Source of the DNA: Candidatus Saccharimonadia bacterium
GTDB lineage: Bacteria > Patescibacteriota > Saccharimonadia > Saccharimonadales > UBA4665
Assembly (NCBI GenBank): GCA_023268595.1
Contig: JALQUD010000060.1
Location: 1-6,162 of the forward strand
Direction: 5' to 3'
Length of the DNA: 6,162 nt
Shown here: in pieces, positions 1 through 6,010 of the stretch
Layout: every line of letters starts with the position of its first letter
How positions within the stretch are numbered: the stretch's first letter is position 1
Notes under the pieces: model-generated
Told to the model about the DNA's origin: nothing
Databases searched by the model: none
What the model saw: the letters and a program-made list of their open reading frames with translations, nothing else
Made by a program: the position numbers and the translations under genes

Positions 1-511
1 GGAAGAAGGCGCCGATCAGCCATGGCAGGGCGACGTTATCCAGGAAGACGTAGCGGCTGAACTCGACGCTCAGCGGACTCAGGGCGTATGCCAGCACACC
101 GAGGCCGGCAGCGATGCTGCCGATCTTGAGGCGGCGCGCCAGGGCATAGAGCAGCACGATGGTCGCCAGATGGATGACTAGCATGAACTCACGTCCGGCG
201 CTGATGGCCGAGCCATAGCGGTCGAGCCCGCCGGTGGCGGCGACCCACCCGGCTATCTGGATCCAACCGGCAGGCGGGTGGTCGTACCAGTAGGTGTAGT
301 GGGCGAGCTCGCCACGCTCCTTGACGGCGAAAGCCTGGGACACATAGGTGCCTTCATCCTCGAAGCGTTGCGGATAACCGGCCATGTTGACGCCGCTGAC
401 GACGCCGGAGACCAGTACCAGCAGTGTGGCGACCGCCACGTCCAGCTTGTTGGAGCTGAGCCAGGCAGCCAGGCGCTGCCGGCGGCTCATCTTGGTAGTG
501 TTTGTGTTCAT
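1..511 (-). CDS. GT-C membrane glycosyltransferase, GT39/ArnT-PMT-like (partial, N-terminal 170 residues)
   Basis: Likely an integral membrane glycosyltransferase that moves a sugar from a polyprenyl-phosphate carrier to an acceptor on the outer face of the membrane. The gene runs off the left edge, so only 170 N-terminal residues are visible. After a short polar, basic start comes a first membrane segment (about residues 23-42), then an external loop with the acidic cluster EDE at 51-53, where GT-C enzymes keep their catalytic acidic residue. The motif YDHPP (76-80) is typical of GT39-type proteins. More hydrophobic segments follow near 107-125 and 131-145, then FLDN at 156-159. The start ATG (511-509) overlaps the stop of the preceding gene as TAATG and has a GAGG site 7 bases upstream. 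A second in-frame Met at residue 8 is possible but lacks that spacing. The neighbouring polyprenyl-phosphate-sugar synthase module probably supplies its donor. The family call is good; the sugar and acceptor are unknown. Confidence 0.85.
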   Translation of the reverse strand, partial: MNTNTTKMSRRQRLAAWLSSNKLDVAVATLLVLVSGVVSGVNMAGYPQRFEDEGTYVSQAFAVKERGELAHYTYWYDHPPAGWIQIAGWVAATGGLDRYGSAISAGREFMLVIHLATIVLLYALARRLKIGSIAAGLGVLAYALSPLSVEFSRYVFLDNVALPWLIGAFF

Positions 512-522
512 TATTTAACCTC
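509..522 (-). promoter_or_regulatory. TAATG stop-start overlap with Shine-Dalgarno site
   Basis: On the minus strand the upstream gene's TAA stop (513-511) shares its last A with the ATG of the next gene (511-509). GAGG (522-519) lies 7 bases before this ATG. The arrangement fits translational coupling and shows that the two glycosyltransferases are made from one mRNA, probably in a linked ratio. Confidence 0.8.
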
Positions 523-3213
523 AGTGTAGCTCATAGCCGGCTGGTTCGCCAGAGCATATGCGGCTTGGGCGGGCAGGGCGGCGGGAGCCGGGGCACTGGC
601 GTAACCGGTGCCGTGGCTGCCTTCCATGCCACGGTGCAGACCGGAGTGCTCGGTCTTGTACCAGCTCTGGTCGCCACGGAGTTCACGGACGACCGACCAG
701 AAGGCGGCGGCGTTCAGCAGGATCTGGTAGAACGGCTGGGTCAGGAACAGGATCAGGTAGTGCTTGAGCGTGACCTTGCGTTTGAAGGCTTTGCCGAAGT
801 CGTGCAGGAAGATACCGTTCAGGATGCTCAGCAGCGCGACGGGGATGAGCGGCAGGTACATCAGCATGACCATGCCGACCGGAGCGTTCAGGAACAGGGC
901 GGCGACCAAAGAGGCGACCATGAACAGGCTGATGGCGGCCAGCATGACCGGACCGAGCAGCACGTAGGCTGCCAGCACACGCTGACGGAAGTTAGGCAGC
1001 TCCTGCCAGATACCGCGGCGCCATTCATGGAAGAAGCCCTGGTTCCAGCGGACACGCTGCTTGAAAAGTGCTTTGACGTTGTCCGGAGTTTCCTCGCGGG
1101 TGGCCAACCATGGCTCGTAGTAGACGGCGGTCTTGGCGCCCTGGTCCTGGAAGCGGCTACTGAGCAGCACGCCCAAGCTACAGTCCTCGGTCAGGGTGAC
1201 CGGCCAACCGCCGGTCTTGCTCAGCAGGTCGCTGCGTACAAAGATGGTGTTACCGCCCAACGGCATGAACTTGGCGGCTGCCTGGAAAGCCATGGCGCTG
1301 TTAAACCAGCGGTAGTATTCCAGGACGTTGTGCAGGGAGAACCAGCTGGAATCGTGGTTCATCAGCTGGACGCCACCCTGGACGATACCGACTTCTTTGT
1401 CTTCGAAAGCTGCATCGATACGGGTCAGCAGTTCCGGGTGGACGGTGTCTTCGGCGTCGATGATACCGACGACGGTGTAGCCGTGTCCGGCGGTCTGTTC
1501 GAGCACGTAGTTCAGCTGTAGCGGTTTGCTCGGCTTGACGCCCTCGGCCAGCGGATATTCGATGACACTGACGCGTGGCAGGTAAGCGGCCGTGTCGTAG
1601 GCGACGTCGAGCGTGTCACGGTCGTCATCACAGATGACGCTGACGATCTGGACGTTGGGGTGGGTCTGGCGGGCCAGCTGGCGCAGCGTACCGGCCAGGA
1701 CGGCCGATTCGTGACGGGCTGGCACGATTAGCAGGAACTTCTCCTGTGGACCCTGGGCCAGCGGCTGCGGGAAGCGCAGCTTGTCGACGGCTTCCGGTTC
1801 GCGGTAGGTGTACATCATGCGCCAGGCTTCCAGGGAGGCTTGGGCGAACAGTGCCACACCGGCGATTGCCAGGATGATGCCGGTAGCGACGGTCGGGGCG
1901 AGTCCCAGGCTGATGGCAGCGGCGGCTACCAACAGGGCGGACAGGCTGGCGGCGATCGGCAGCTGGCCTGACTTGCGCTCGGCGTTCAGACGTTCGGCAC
2001 GGCGCTTGGCGCGCTTGCTGACCTTAGGTTCGGCAAAGGCCCAGCGGTCGCTGATCTCGTAGTTCAGCGCGGTCATTGCTACCAGGGTGATGAGGTTGGC
2101 GGTCAGGTAGCCGATGCTGAAGCTGACGGCCTGGCCCATCAGGTTGAAGCTGAACTGCAACGTTACCAGCCAGGCGAACAGGAAGAAGTTAAGCGCGGTG
2201 GTGGCAGCACGTGAGATCAGGAACTTGTGGGCGGCCAGACGGGTGATCTGACGGTCGCGCCAAGTGATCTTCTTATTAAGGACGTAGTTGAGCCAGAAGG
2301 TGACGGCGAGCTGGATGGCGTTAGCCAGCAGTACCGGCCAGCCGGCGACACCGACCAACACATGCAGCAGGGCCATGCCCAGCAGGAAGACCGAGCCGCC
2401 GATGGCGCCGAAGGTCAGGAACTTAGGCAGGCTGTTGACGCTGCGGGCCAGCTGGCCGAAGCGCAGCACGGCCAGCTGCTTGAAGAATTCCACGCCCTGC
2501 TTGAGGTCACCGTGGCTCTCGCCGGCGGTGCGCTCAGCGAACTGTAGTGGCACTTCGGCCACGCGCAGGCCGGGGTGGGTGGCCATGATTTCCAGAAGGA
2601 TCTTGAAACCCTTCGGACGGAGCAGTGAACGGTCGACCTTGGTGCGGTCGAACAGGAAGAAGCCGGTCATCGGGTCGGAGACGTTGCGCAGGCGCCACGG
2701 GAAGAAGGCCTTGGCAAGCATGGTGGAACCCCGGGAGACGAGGTGGCGGATGCCGCCGTCCAGACCGCTGGCACTACCGCCCTTGCGGTAGCGTGAAGCC
2801 ACGACCATGTCGGCGTTCTCGGCGGCTTCGATCATAGCCGGAATCGTTTCCGGCGGGTGCTGCAGGTCGCCATCCATGACGATGACCTGGTCGGCTTTGG
2901 CCATGCGCATACCGTCGGCCACGGCGCCACTCAGGCCACCCCAGTTCTTGGCGCCTAGACGGTGGTAAATACGGACATCGAATTCGTTGCTGCGGTAGAT
3001 CATACGGGCCAGCATGACCTTGTGGACGCTCAGGTCGTTCTTGCTGTCGTCGATGAAGAATACTTCGGTCTTGCGGCCTTTGACGGCAGCGGCGACACGC
3101 TCGATAAGCGGCAGGATGTTATCCGCCTCGTTCATTACTGGTACGACGATACTGGTCTGCGGTTGCAGCTTTGGCCAGTGGATGCGCCGGAACTCGTGGG
3201 TTGCAGCTTTCAT
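511..3213 (-). CDS. Three-module membrane glycosyltransferase: polyprenol-P-hexose synthase-like GT2 + GtrA-like domain + processive-type GT2
   Basis: A 900-residue fusion protein. Residues about 19-245 form a GT2 domain of the dolichyl/polyprenyl-phosphate mannose synthase type, with IVVPVMNE at 22-29 and the metal-binding DGD of MDGDLQHP (113-120). Residues about 264-395 look like a GtrA domain with four membrane segments, a family linked to flipping lipid-linked sugars. A basic linker (396-414) and two hydrophobic segments (about 419-460) lead to a second GT2 domain (about 492-735). This carries DAED at 586-589, TED at 675-677 and QRVRW at 719-723, the signature set of processive cellulose/hyaluronan-synthase-like enzymes. 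C-terminal membrane segments span about 745-840, followed by an Ala/Pro-rich tail. The start at 3213 was chosen over an ATG at 3282 because GGGAG lies 8 bases upstream and the extra 23 residues are polar and family-atypical. Substrates cannot be read from sequence. It is co-transcribed with the GT39-like gene. Confidence 0.9.
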   Translation of the reverse strand: MKAATHEFRRIHWPKLQPQTSIVVPVMNEADNILPLIERVAAAVKGRKTEVFFIDDSKNDLSVHKVMLARMIYRSNEFDVRIYHRLGAKNWGGLSGAVADGMRMAKADQVIVMDGDLQHPPETIPAMIEAAENADMVVASRYRKGGSASGLDGGIRHLVSRGSTMLAKAFFPWRLRNVSDPMTGFFLFDRTKVDRSLLRPKGFKILLEIMATHPGLRVAEVPLQFAERTAGESHGDLKQGVEFFKQLAVLRFGQLARSVNSLPKFLTFGAIGGSVFLLGMALLHVLVGVAGWPVLLANAIQLAVTFWLNYVLNKKITWRDRQITRLAAHKFLISRAATTALNFFLFAWLVTLQFSFNLMGQAVSFSIGYLTANLITLVAMTALNYEISDRWAFAEPKVSKRAKRRAERLNAERKSGQLPIAASLSALLVAAAAISLGLAPTVATGIILAIAGVALFAQASLEAWRMMYTYREPEAVDKLRFPQPLAQGPQEKFLLIVPARHESAVLAGTLRQLARQTHPNVQIVSVICDDDRDTLDVAYDTAAYLPRVSVIEYPLAEGVKPSKPLQLNYVLEQTAGHGYTVVGIIDAEDTVHPELLTRIDAAFEDKEVGIVQGGVQLMNHDSSWFSLHNVLEYYRWFNSAMAFQAAAKFMPLGGNTIFVRSDLLSKTGGWPVTLTEDCSLGVLLSSRFQDQGAKTAVYYEPWLATREETPDNVKALFKQRVRWNQGFFHEWRRGIWQELPNFRQRVLAAYVLLGPVMLAAISLFMVASLVAALFLNAPVGMVMLMYLPLIPVALLSILNGIFLHDFGKAFKRKVTLKHYLILFLTQPFYQILLNAAAFWSVVRELRGDQSWYKTEHSGLHRGMEGSHGTGYASAPAPAALPAQAAYALANQPAMSYTEVK

Positions 3214-3221
3214 ATATATAA

Positions 3222-3226
3222 CTCCC
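3222..3226 (-). promoter_or_regulatory. Shine-Dalgarno site for the fused glycosyltransferase
   Basis: GGGAG on the minus strand lies 8 bases before the ATG at 3213-3211, with an A/T-only spacer. It decides the start in favour of 3213 rather than the in-frame ATG at 3282, which has no such site. Confidence 0.75.
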
Positions 3227-3300
3227 GTGTCTCCCACCCTCTGCCTCTCGGTTTCTCGTTTCCGATTGCTGACAGGGGTCACTTCAGGTTAACGCTATAT

Positions 3301-3329
3301 ATAGTATCACATTTTTGCCAAAAAAGCAA
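3301..3329 (-). promoter_or_regulatory. Candidate promoter of the glycosyltransferase operon
   Basis: On the minus strand TTGCTT (3329-3324) is followed after 17 bases by TACTAT (3306-3301), within the only strongly A/T-rich block upstream of the gene. TATATA directly downstream (3303-3298) is an alternative -10. Transcription would begin near 3294, giving an untranslated leader of about 80 bases. The hexamers match the consensus only moderately. Confidence 0.5.
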
Positions 3330-3466
3330 TACCGTGATGTGTGCTGATTGCTTTGGGGTGTTTTGGTCTGGAGCGGCGCATGCCGTTTTCTTGTTTTCAA
3401 GATGTTAACACTTTGTTACGGAATTACCCCTGCTAGGGACGTACCAAAGTCGTTACATACGAAAAG

Positions 3467-3490
3467 CCACCCTTTTCTTGGGGAGGGTGG
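3467..3490 (-). terminator. Hairpin, weak minus-strand terminator candidate
   Basis: CCACCCT (3467-3473) pairs perfectly with AGGGTGG (3484-3490) around a 10-base loop. Read on the minus strand it is followed by CTTTTC, a short U-tract; on the plus strand no T-run follows. It could stop antisense transcription leaving the hydrolase gene before it enters the operon promoter. It could equally be just a structured element. Confidence 0.3.
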
Positions 3491-3539
3491 TGTGCGGCAC
3501 GACAAAACTGATGCTCTGCTTAATATTATGCAATAAATA

Positions 3540-3569
3540 GTGGCAATACGTCAATTCATGCGGTATAAT
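3540..3569 (+). promoter_or_regulatory. Promoter of the alpha/beta hydrolase gene (leaderless)
   Basis: A perfect TATAAT (3564-3569) is preceded at 18 bases by GTGGCA (3540-3545). Transcription would begin about 7 bases downstream, near 3576, within about three bases of the chosen ATG at 3579. No Shine-Dalgarno-like sequence is present, so the mRNA is probably leaderless. Confidence 0.75.
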
Positions 3570-3578
3570 GCTTGCGAT

Positions 3579-4439
3579 ATGACACGTTCCGCCGAGTATG
3601 AATTGCCGGTGAAGGTAGACAGGGGTGCCGGACCGGCACTGGTACTGCTGCACGGCCTGGGCAACAACCATCAGAGTTGGGGCTATGTTCTGGACGCTCT
3701 GGAGGCGGAAAACTATGGTGACCACCGGGTGATCATCCCTGATCTGTTGGGATTCGGTAGCGCGCCCAAGCCCAAGCCGGCTGAGTGCGGATATGATACC
3801 GAGGACCACGCCCGGGCGGTGATCGCCATGCTGGAACGCCTGGACGTTAGCGATGCGGTGTTGGCTGGACATTCCATGGGCTGTCTGGTAGCTTCGCGGG
3901 TAGCTTTGGAGCGGCCGGACCTGGTGTCGCGGCTGGTATTATTAGGCCCGCCATTGTATAAGCGTATTCCACGGGGGAGTCTGTGGGAGCGGATCCGCCA
4001 TGCCGACGGGGCGTATTTCACGATCTTTTCGGTGGTGTCACGTAACCCTAAACTGACCATCAAGGCTGCCAAGCTGGCCGACAAATTATCGCCATTATTG
4101 CAGGGCATGCAGGTGACCCGGGCGACCTGGCCGGCATTCACGTCGTCGCTACGCAACACCATCATGAGTACCGCACCGTTCCTGGACGTCACCCGGCTGA
4201 CCGTACCGACGCTGTTGGTGCACGGTAAACTGGACATCTTCGTGGTTAAGCGCAACCTGCGGGCCGCTGCCCGCCGCAACCGTGGCCAGGTACGCTTCAT
4301 CTCGGTGGCCGGCCCGCACGAAATCACACCGCTGCAGGGCAAGATGGTGGCCGAGATGCTGTTGCGCCCCAAGCAGGCCCGGCATCTGTCGCTGTTCAGC
4401 GTGGTCAAGAAGCACTTCCTGGCCAAGCGCGAAGCGTAA
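3579..4439 (+). CDS. Alpha/beta hydrolase, serine type
   Basis: A 286-residue alpha/beta-hydrolase-fold protein, a normal length for the family. The oxyanion-loop motif LLHGLG lies at 23-28, PDLLGFG at 54-60, and the nucleophile elbow GHSMG at 97-101 with Ser99. The acid is Asp219 in HGKLD and the base is His247 in GPHE, so the catalytic triad is complete. A cap region lies at about 125-200. There is no signal peptide or membrane segment, so it is probably cytoplasmic. The C-terminus (about 264-286) is basic. The start at 3579 is preferred to an in-frame ATG at 3540 because the earlier start would place the perfect TATAAT inside the coding region. The gene that follows begins 35 bases downstream on the same strand. 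Likely an esterase, lipase or related hydrolase; the substrate cannot be predicted. Confidence 0.9.
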   Translation: MTRSAEYELPVKVDRGAGPALVLLHGLGNNHQSWGYVLDALEAENYGDHRVIIPDLLGFGSAPKPKPAECGYDTEDHARAVIAMLERLDVSDAVLAGHSMGCLVASRVALERPDLVSRLVLLGPPLYKRIPRGSLWERIRHADGAYFTIFSVVSRNPKLTIKAAKLADKLSPLLQGMQVTRATWPAFTSSLRNTIMSTAPFLDVTRLTVPTLLVHGKLDIFVVKRNLRAAARRNRGQVRFISVAGPHEITPLQGKMVAEMLLRPKQARHLSLFSVVKKHFLAKREA

Positions 4440-4456
4440 GCTTTACCGGTGTTGGG

Positions 4457-4465
4457 TGCTACACT
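4457..4465 (+). promoter_or_regulatory. Extended -10 promoter of the GT-B-like gene (leaderless)
   Basis: TGC followed by TACACT (4460-4465) forms an extended -10 element in the 35-base gap between the two plus-strand genes. No good -35 is visible, as is usual for extended -10 promoters. Transcription would begin near 4472, about three bases before the ATG at 4475. The distance from hexamer to ATG is the same as in the preceding gene. Confidence 0.55.
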
Positions 4466-4474
4466 GATGGCACT

Positions 4475-5590
4475 ATGGTCGCAGACTTCGAAAGCATGCA
4501 CGGGCGCGCCGCCTGGTATACGGTGGAGAGCGAACATGACATCGCGCCGGACGCCCTACACGTGCTGGCCTGTGGCGAAGAGGGTGGTGGCACCGAGGCA
4601 TTGATTCCGGTGCTGAGCGAACTGCAGCGGCGGGGTATCGGTGCGACGGCGTTGGTGGGCGGCATCGGCCTGGCGCGTTTTGGTACGGTTGGCGTGCGCC
4701 ACGGCCTGCGCCTGAGTCCTCATGATGGCGAACCCGGCATGGATGTCGCTAATGGTCTGCTACTGAGCCCGTCGTACGACGGTGGCATGGAAGAATATCT
4801 GATGAGCCGCTACGCTGGCGCACCGGCCGTGCTGACCGAAGATTATTACGAATCGAGCCGCTACGTGATAGCCCGCGCCTTGGCTAACGGCCTGGATGTG
4901 CCGCTGATATGTACGGTCGACAACGAAGCCGTGCGGCTGATCAGCCGGCGCTTCTCGGACGTTACCGCCGAAACGCGCGTGACCGGTTCGCCGGCCTTTG
5001 ATGTGTTGGCCGATGAAGACACCGCAGTAGCGGCGCGGCATGTCAAAGCCGGCCTGGGGCTGGTGGACGGCCAAAAGCTGGCGGTATTCCTGATGCCCAA
5101 CCTGCACCACACCCAGCTGGCTGCCGAGGTAGCTGCTAGCTGTCATGGACTGATTGGCGATGACGTGGTATTGACAGCCCGGGCACACCCGGCCGACAGT
5201 TTGTCATCGGAAGACTTCACGTGGATCTTTAGCGGTGTGCCCTATGTGGAATCGACCGATTACACGCCGGACGAGGTGGCGGCCGCGGCCGACCTGGTAA
5301 TCGTGCAGCGTTCCACCCATGGTCTGCGGGCAGCTTTGCGCCAAAAGCCCAGCATCTCACTCCGTGAATACGTGCCGGACGAGTTCACGTTACCGCTCGT
5401 GGACGCTGGCGCTAGCGTCGAAGTGCCTTCGACGGCCGTCGGGCCGATGATCCTGGAGTTACTGCAGGGGACGAGCCAGCGCTGTATTAATCTGCGGGCC
5501 GCCATGCAACCATACGAAATTGACGGCAAGGCTGCGGCGCGGGTGGCCGATATCGTATGTGAGCTGATGGGGAATGAAAAGGTGACGTAG
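4475..5590 (+). CDS. GT-B-fold glycosyltransferase / UDP-sugar 2-epimerase-like protein
   Basis: A 371-residue protein with the layout of the GT-B superfamily: two Rossmann-like halves. The N-terminal half opens with a strand and glycine-rich loop (HVLACGEEGGG, 29-39), followed by a helix, recalling LpxB and MurG-like proteins. VTGSPAFD (169-176) resembles the VTGNPxxD segment of UDP-GlcNAc 2-epimerases and marks the join between halves. The C-terminal half has a strand at about 202-208, RAHPAD at 236-241, and a donor-binding-like helix region ADLVIVQRSTHGLRAALRQK (272-291). There are no membrane segments. Start codon: ATG without a Shine-Dalgarno sequence, just after an extended -10. It may be co-transcribed with the hydrolase as well. 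A role in cell-surface sugar metabolism fits the glycosyltransferases to the left, but family membership (transferase versus epimerase) is not settled and no catalytic residue can be named. Confidence 0.75.
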   Translation: MVADFESMHGRAAWYTVESEHDIAPDALHVLACGEEGGGTEALIPVLSELQRRGIGATALVGGIGLARFGTVGVRHGLRLSPHDGEPGMDVANGLLLSPSYDGGMEEYLMSRYAGAPAVLTEDYYESSRYVIARALANGLDVPLICTVDNEAVRLISRRFSDVTAETRVTGSPAFDVLADEDTAVAARHVKAGLGLVDGQKLAVFLMPNLHHTQLAAEVAASCHGLIGDDVVLTARAHPADSLSSEDFTWIFSGVPYVESTDYTPDEVAAAADLVIVQRSTHGLRAALRQKPSISLREYVPDEFTLPLVDAGASVEVPSTAVGPMILELLQGTSQRCINLRAAMQPYEIDGKAAARVADIVCELMGNEKVT

Positions 5591-5656
5591 TCGCATACGA
5601 ATGCTAAGAATTACTAAGTTTTAGACCTGTGCGACCGGCCTGTCTGCTGAAATACG

Positions 5657-5681
5657 AAAAAATGTAGCGTTTAGCGCCACA
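5657..5681 (-). terminator. Minus-strand intrinsic terminator candidate
   Basis: Read on the minus strand, TGTGGCG pairs with CGCTACA (7 bp, one G-U pair) around a 5-base loop and is followed by six T residues (5662-5657). It therefore points toward the protein genes. No minus-strand gene is visible to its right, so it would stop antisense transcription coming from the tRNA locus. On the plus strand it lacks a T-run, so it does not obviously terminate the preceding gene. Confidence 0.5.
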
Positions 5682-5685
5682 GGAC

Positions 5686-5715
5686 TTGCAAAAGTAACAC
5701 CGGTATGGGTATAAT
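5686..5715 (+). promoter_or_regulatory. Promoter upstream of the tRNA-like element
   Basis: TTGCAA (5686-5691), an 18-base spacer, and a perfect TATAAT (5710-5715). Transcription would begin near 5722, about 30 bases before the tRNA-like element and about 155 bases before the intact tRNA. No open reading frame follows, so it appears to drive only RNA. Confidence 0.7.
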
Positions 5716-5748
5716 TCAATCTGTTAAATACGGCAGGCATGTCGGAAC

Positions 5749-5770
5749 CATGCGGGTCTAGCTCAGTTGT
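5749..5770 (+). repeat. 22-base direct repeat of the tRNA-Gly 5' end (copy 1)
   Basis: Bases 5749-5770 are identical to 5874-5895, which cover three leader bases plus tRNA positions 1-19. The spacing is 125 bases. Identity stops abruptly in the D-loop, where copy 1 has an extra C. Confidence 0.9.
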
Positions 5771-5827
5771 CTTATGGCGAAGCTATAGCGACAAAGATAG
5801 CGCAGGAGCTCTGAGCAACTGTCCCGC
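5752..5827 (+). ncRNA. tRNA-Gly-derived structured element (degenerate tRNA copy or small RNA)
   Basis: The first 19 bases equal positions 1-19 of the intact tRNA-Gly downstream; with three leader bases the identity is 22 bases. Then the sequence diverges completely: there is no anticodon arm, T-loop or CCA. It is nonetheless tRNA-sized (76 bases) and its ends still pair: GCGGGTC (5752-5758) with GTCCCGC (5821-5827), one U-U mismatch. GCTCAG (5761-5766) can pair with CTGAGC (5811-5816). Inside lies a 12-bp hairpin, TTGTCTTATGGC against GCTATAG-C-GACAA, with a GAA loop and one bulged C. Its own promoter lies upstream and no terminator follows, so transcripts could run into the tRNA. It may be a tRNA pseudogene or a tRNA-mimicking RNA; the kept outer pairing and strong internal hairpin argue mildly for function. 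Confidence 0.45.
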
Positions 5828-5833
5828 TCGTAC

Positions 5834-5862
5834 TTTACATACCAGATATCGCGATACATAAT
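5834..5862 (+). promoter_or_regulatory. Promoter of tRNA-Gly
   Basis: TTTACA (5834-5839; 5 of 6 consensus bases), a 17-base spacer, and CATAAT (5857-5862; 5 of 6). Transcription would begin near 5869, leaving a 5' leader of about 8 bases for RNase P to remove before the mature end at 5877. Confidence 0.75.
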
Positions 5863-5867
5863 GTATC
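5847..5867. repeat. Overlapping palindromes across the tRNA promoter -10
   Basis: TATCGCGATA (5847-5856) is a perfect palindrome. It shares GATA with a second one, GATACATAATGTATC (5853-5867; 7-base arms around one A). The second palindrome contains the -10 hexamer. Such symmetry is typical of a dimeric-regulator operator. In a transcript from the upstream promoter it could instead fold as a hairpin just before the tRNA. Confidence 0.5.
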
Positions 5868-5876
5868 ACGCAACAT

Positions 5877-5953
5877 GCGGGTCTAGCTCAGTTGTTTAGA
5901 GCGCATCCTTGCCAAGGATGAGGCCAGGGGTTAGAGTCCCCTGACCCGCACCA
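5877..5953 (+). tRNA. tRNA-Gly (anticodon GCC), CCA encoded
   Basis: A complete 77-base tRNA. The acceptor GCGGGTC (5877-5883) pairs perfectly with GACCCGC (5943-5949), then comes discriminator A5950 and encoded CCA (5951-5953). D-stem GCTC/GAGC (5886-5889, 5899-5902). Anticodon stem CATCC/GGATG with loop TTGCCAA, anticodon GCC at 5911-5913. Variable region AGGCC. T-stem AGGGG/CCCCT (5926-5930, 5938-5942). Unusual points: the D-loop AGTTGTTTA has U instead of G19 (5895), and the T-loop TTAGAGT has A instead of C56 (5933). The two changes restore a Watson-Crick U19-A56 pair in place of the near-universal G19-C56. The other tertiary positions (U8-A14, G15-C48, G18-U55, A58) are kept. E. coli tRNA-Gly has U73, whereas this one has A73. 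It has its own promoter and terminator. Identity as tRNA-Gly(GCC) is secure; use in translation is likely but not proven. Confidence 0.97.
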
Positions 5954-5989
5954 CGAAAAGAGTCCCACTTCGGTGGGGCTTTTTTCGTG
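5952..5989 (+). terminator. Intrinsic terminator of tRNA-Gly, 17-bp stem, UUCG loop
   Basis: Bases 5952-5968 pair with 5973-5989 through 17 continuous base pairs (two G-U), closed by a TTCG tetraloop. The T-run 5980-5985 pairs with an A-rich block on the other side, so it can act in both directions. The stem starts inside the encoded CCA end, so the tRNA 3' end and the terminator share two bases. Confidence 0.92.
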
Positions 5990-6010
5990 TCCGGCGTCGG
6001 GGGCTCTAAC

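Larger units (their letters stand above)
3214..3578. other. Divergent intergenic region
   Basis: About 365 bases without a convincing gene, between two divergently transcribed units. It is clearly A/T-richer than its surroundings. It holds the operon leader and promoter on the left, a small hairpin (TCTTG/CAAGA, 3389-3402), a stronger hairpin at 3467-3490, and the promoter of the hydrolase at the right end. The few short open frames here lack ribosome sites and a coding-like composition. Between about 3330 and 3465 I see nothing further. Confidence 0.6.

Noticed and set aside
502..1521. Long plus-strand open frame opposite the fused glycosyltransferase
   Set aside because: It is antisense to a well-supported domain protein and rich in Q, D, H and G with no recognisable motif; such frames arise from G+C-rich codon bias.
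3214..3282. Upstream in-frame start giving a 923-residue glycosyltransferase
   Set aside because: The extra 23 residues are charged and atypical for the family, while the internal ATG at 3213 has a well-placed GGGAG site.
3348..3536. Small plus-strand open frame of 62 codons in the divergent intergenic region
   Set aside because: No ribosome site, no promoter at leaderless distance and no recognisable feature.
3453..3872. Minus-strand open frame of 139 codons across the intergenic region and hydrolase start
   Set aside because: Overlaps the promoter and start of a convincing gene, and shows no motif or ribosome site.
3713..4537. Long minus-strand open frame opposite the hydrolase
   Set aside because: Antisense to the hydrolase with intact catalytic motifs; Arg/Ser/Thr-rich, no domain, no ribosome site.
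5752..5953. Group I intron or other intron splitting a tRNA
   Set aside because: The second copy is a complete tRNA on its own, the intervening sequence is short and has no intron core that I can recognise.
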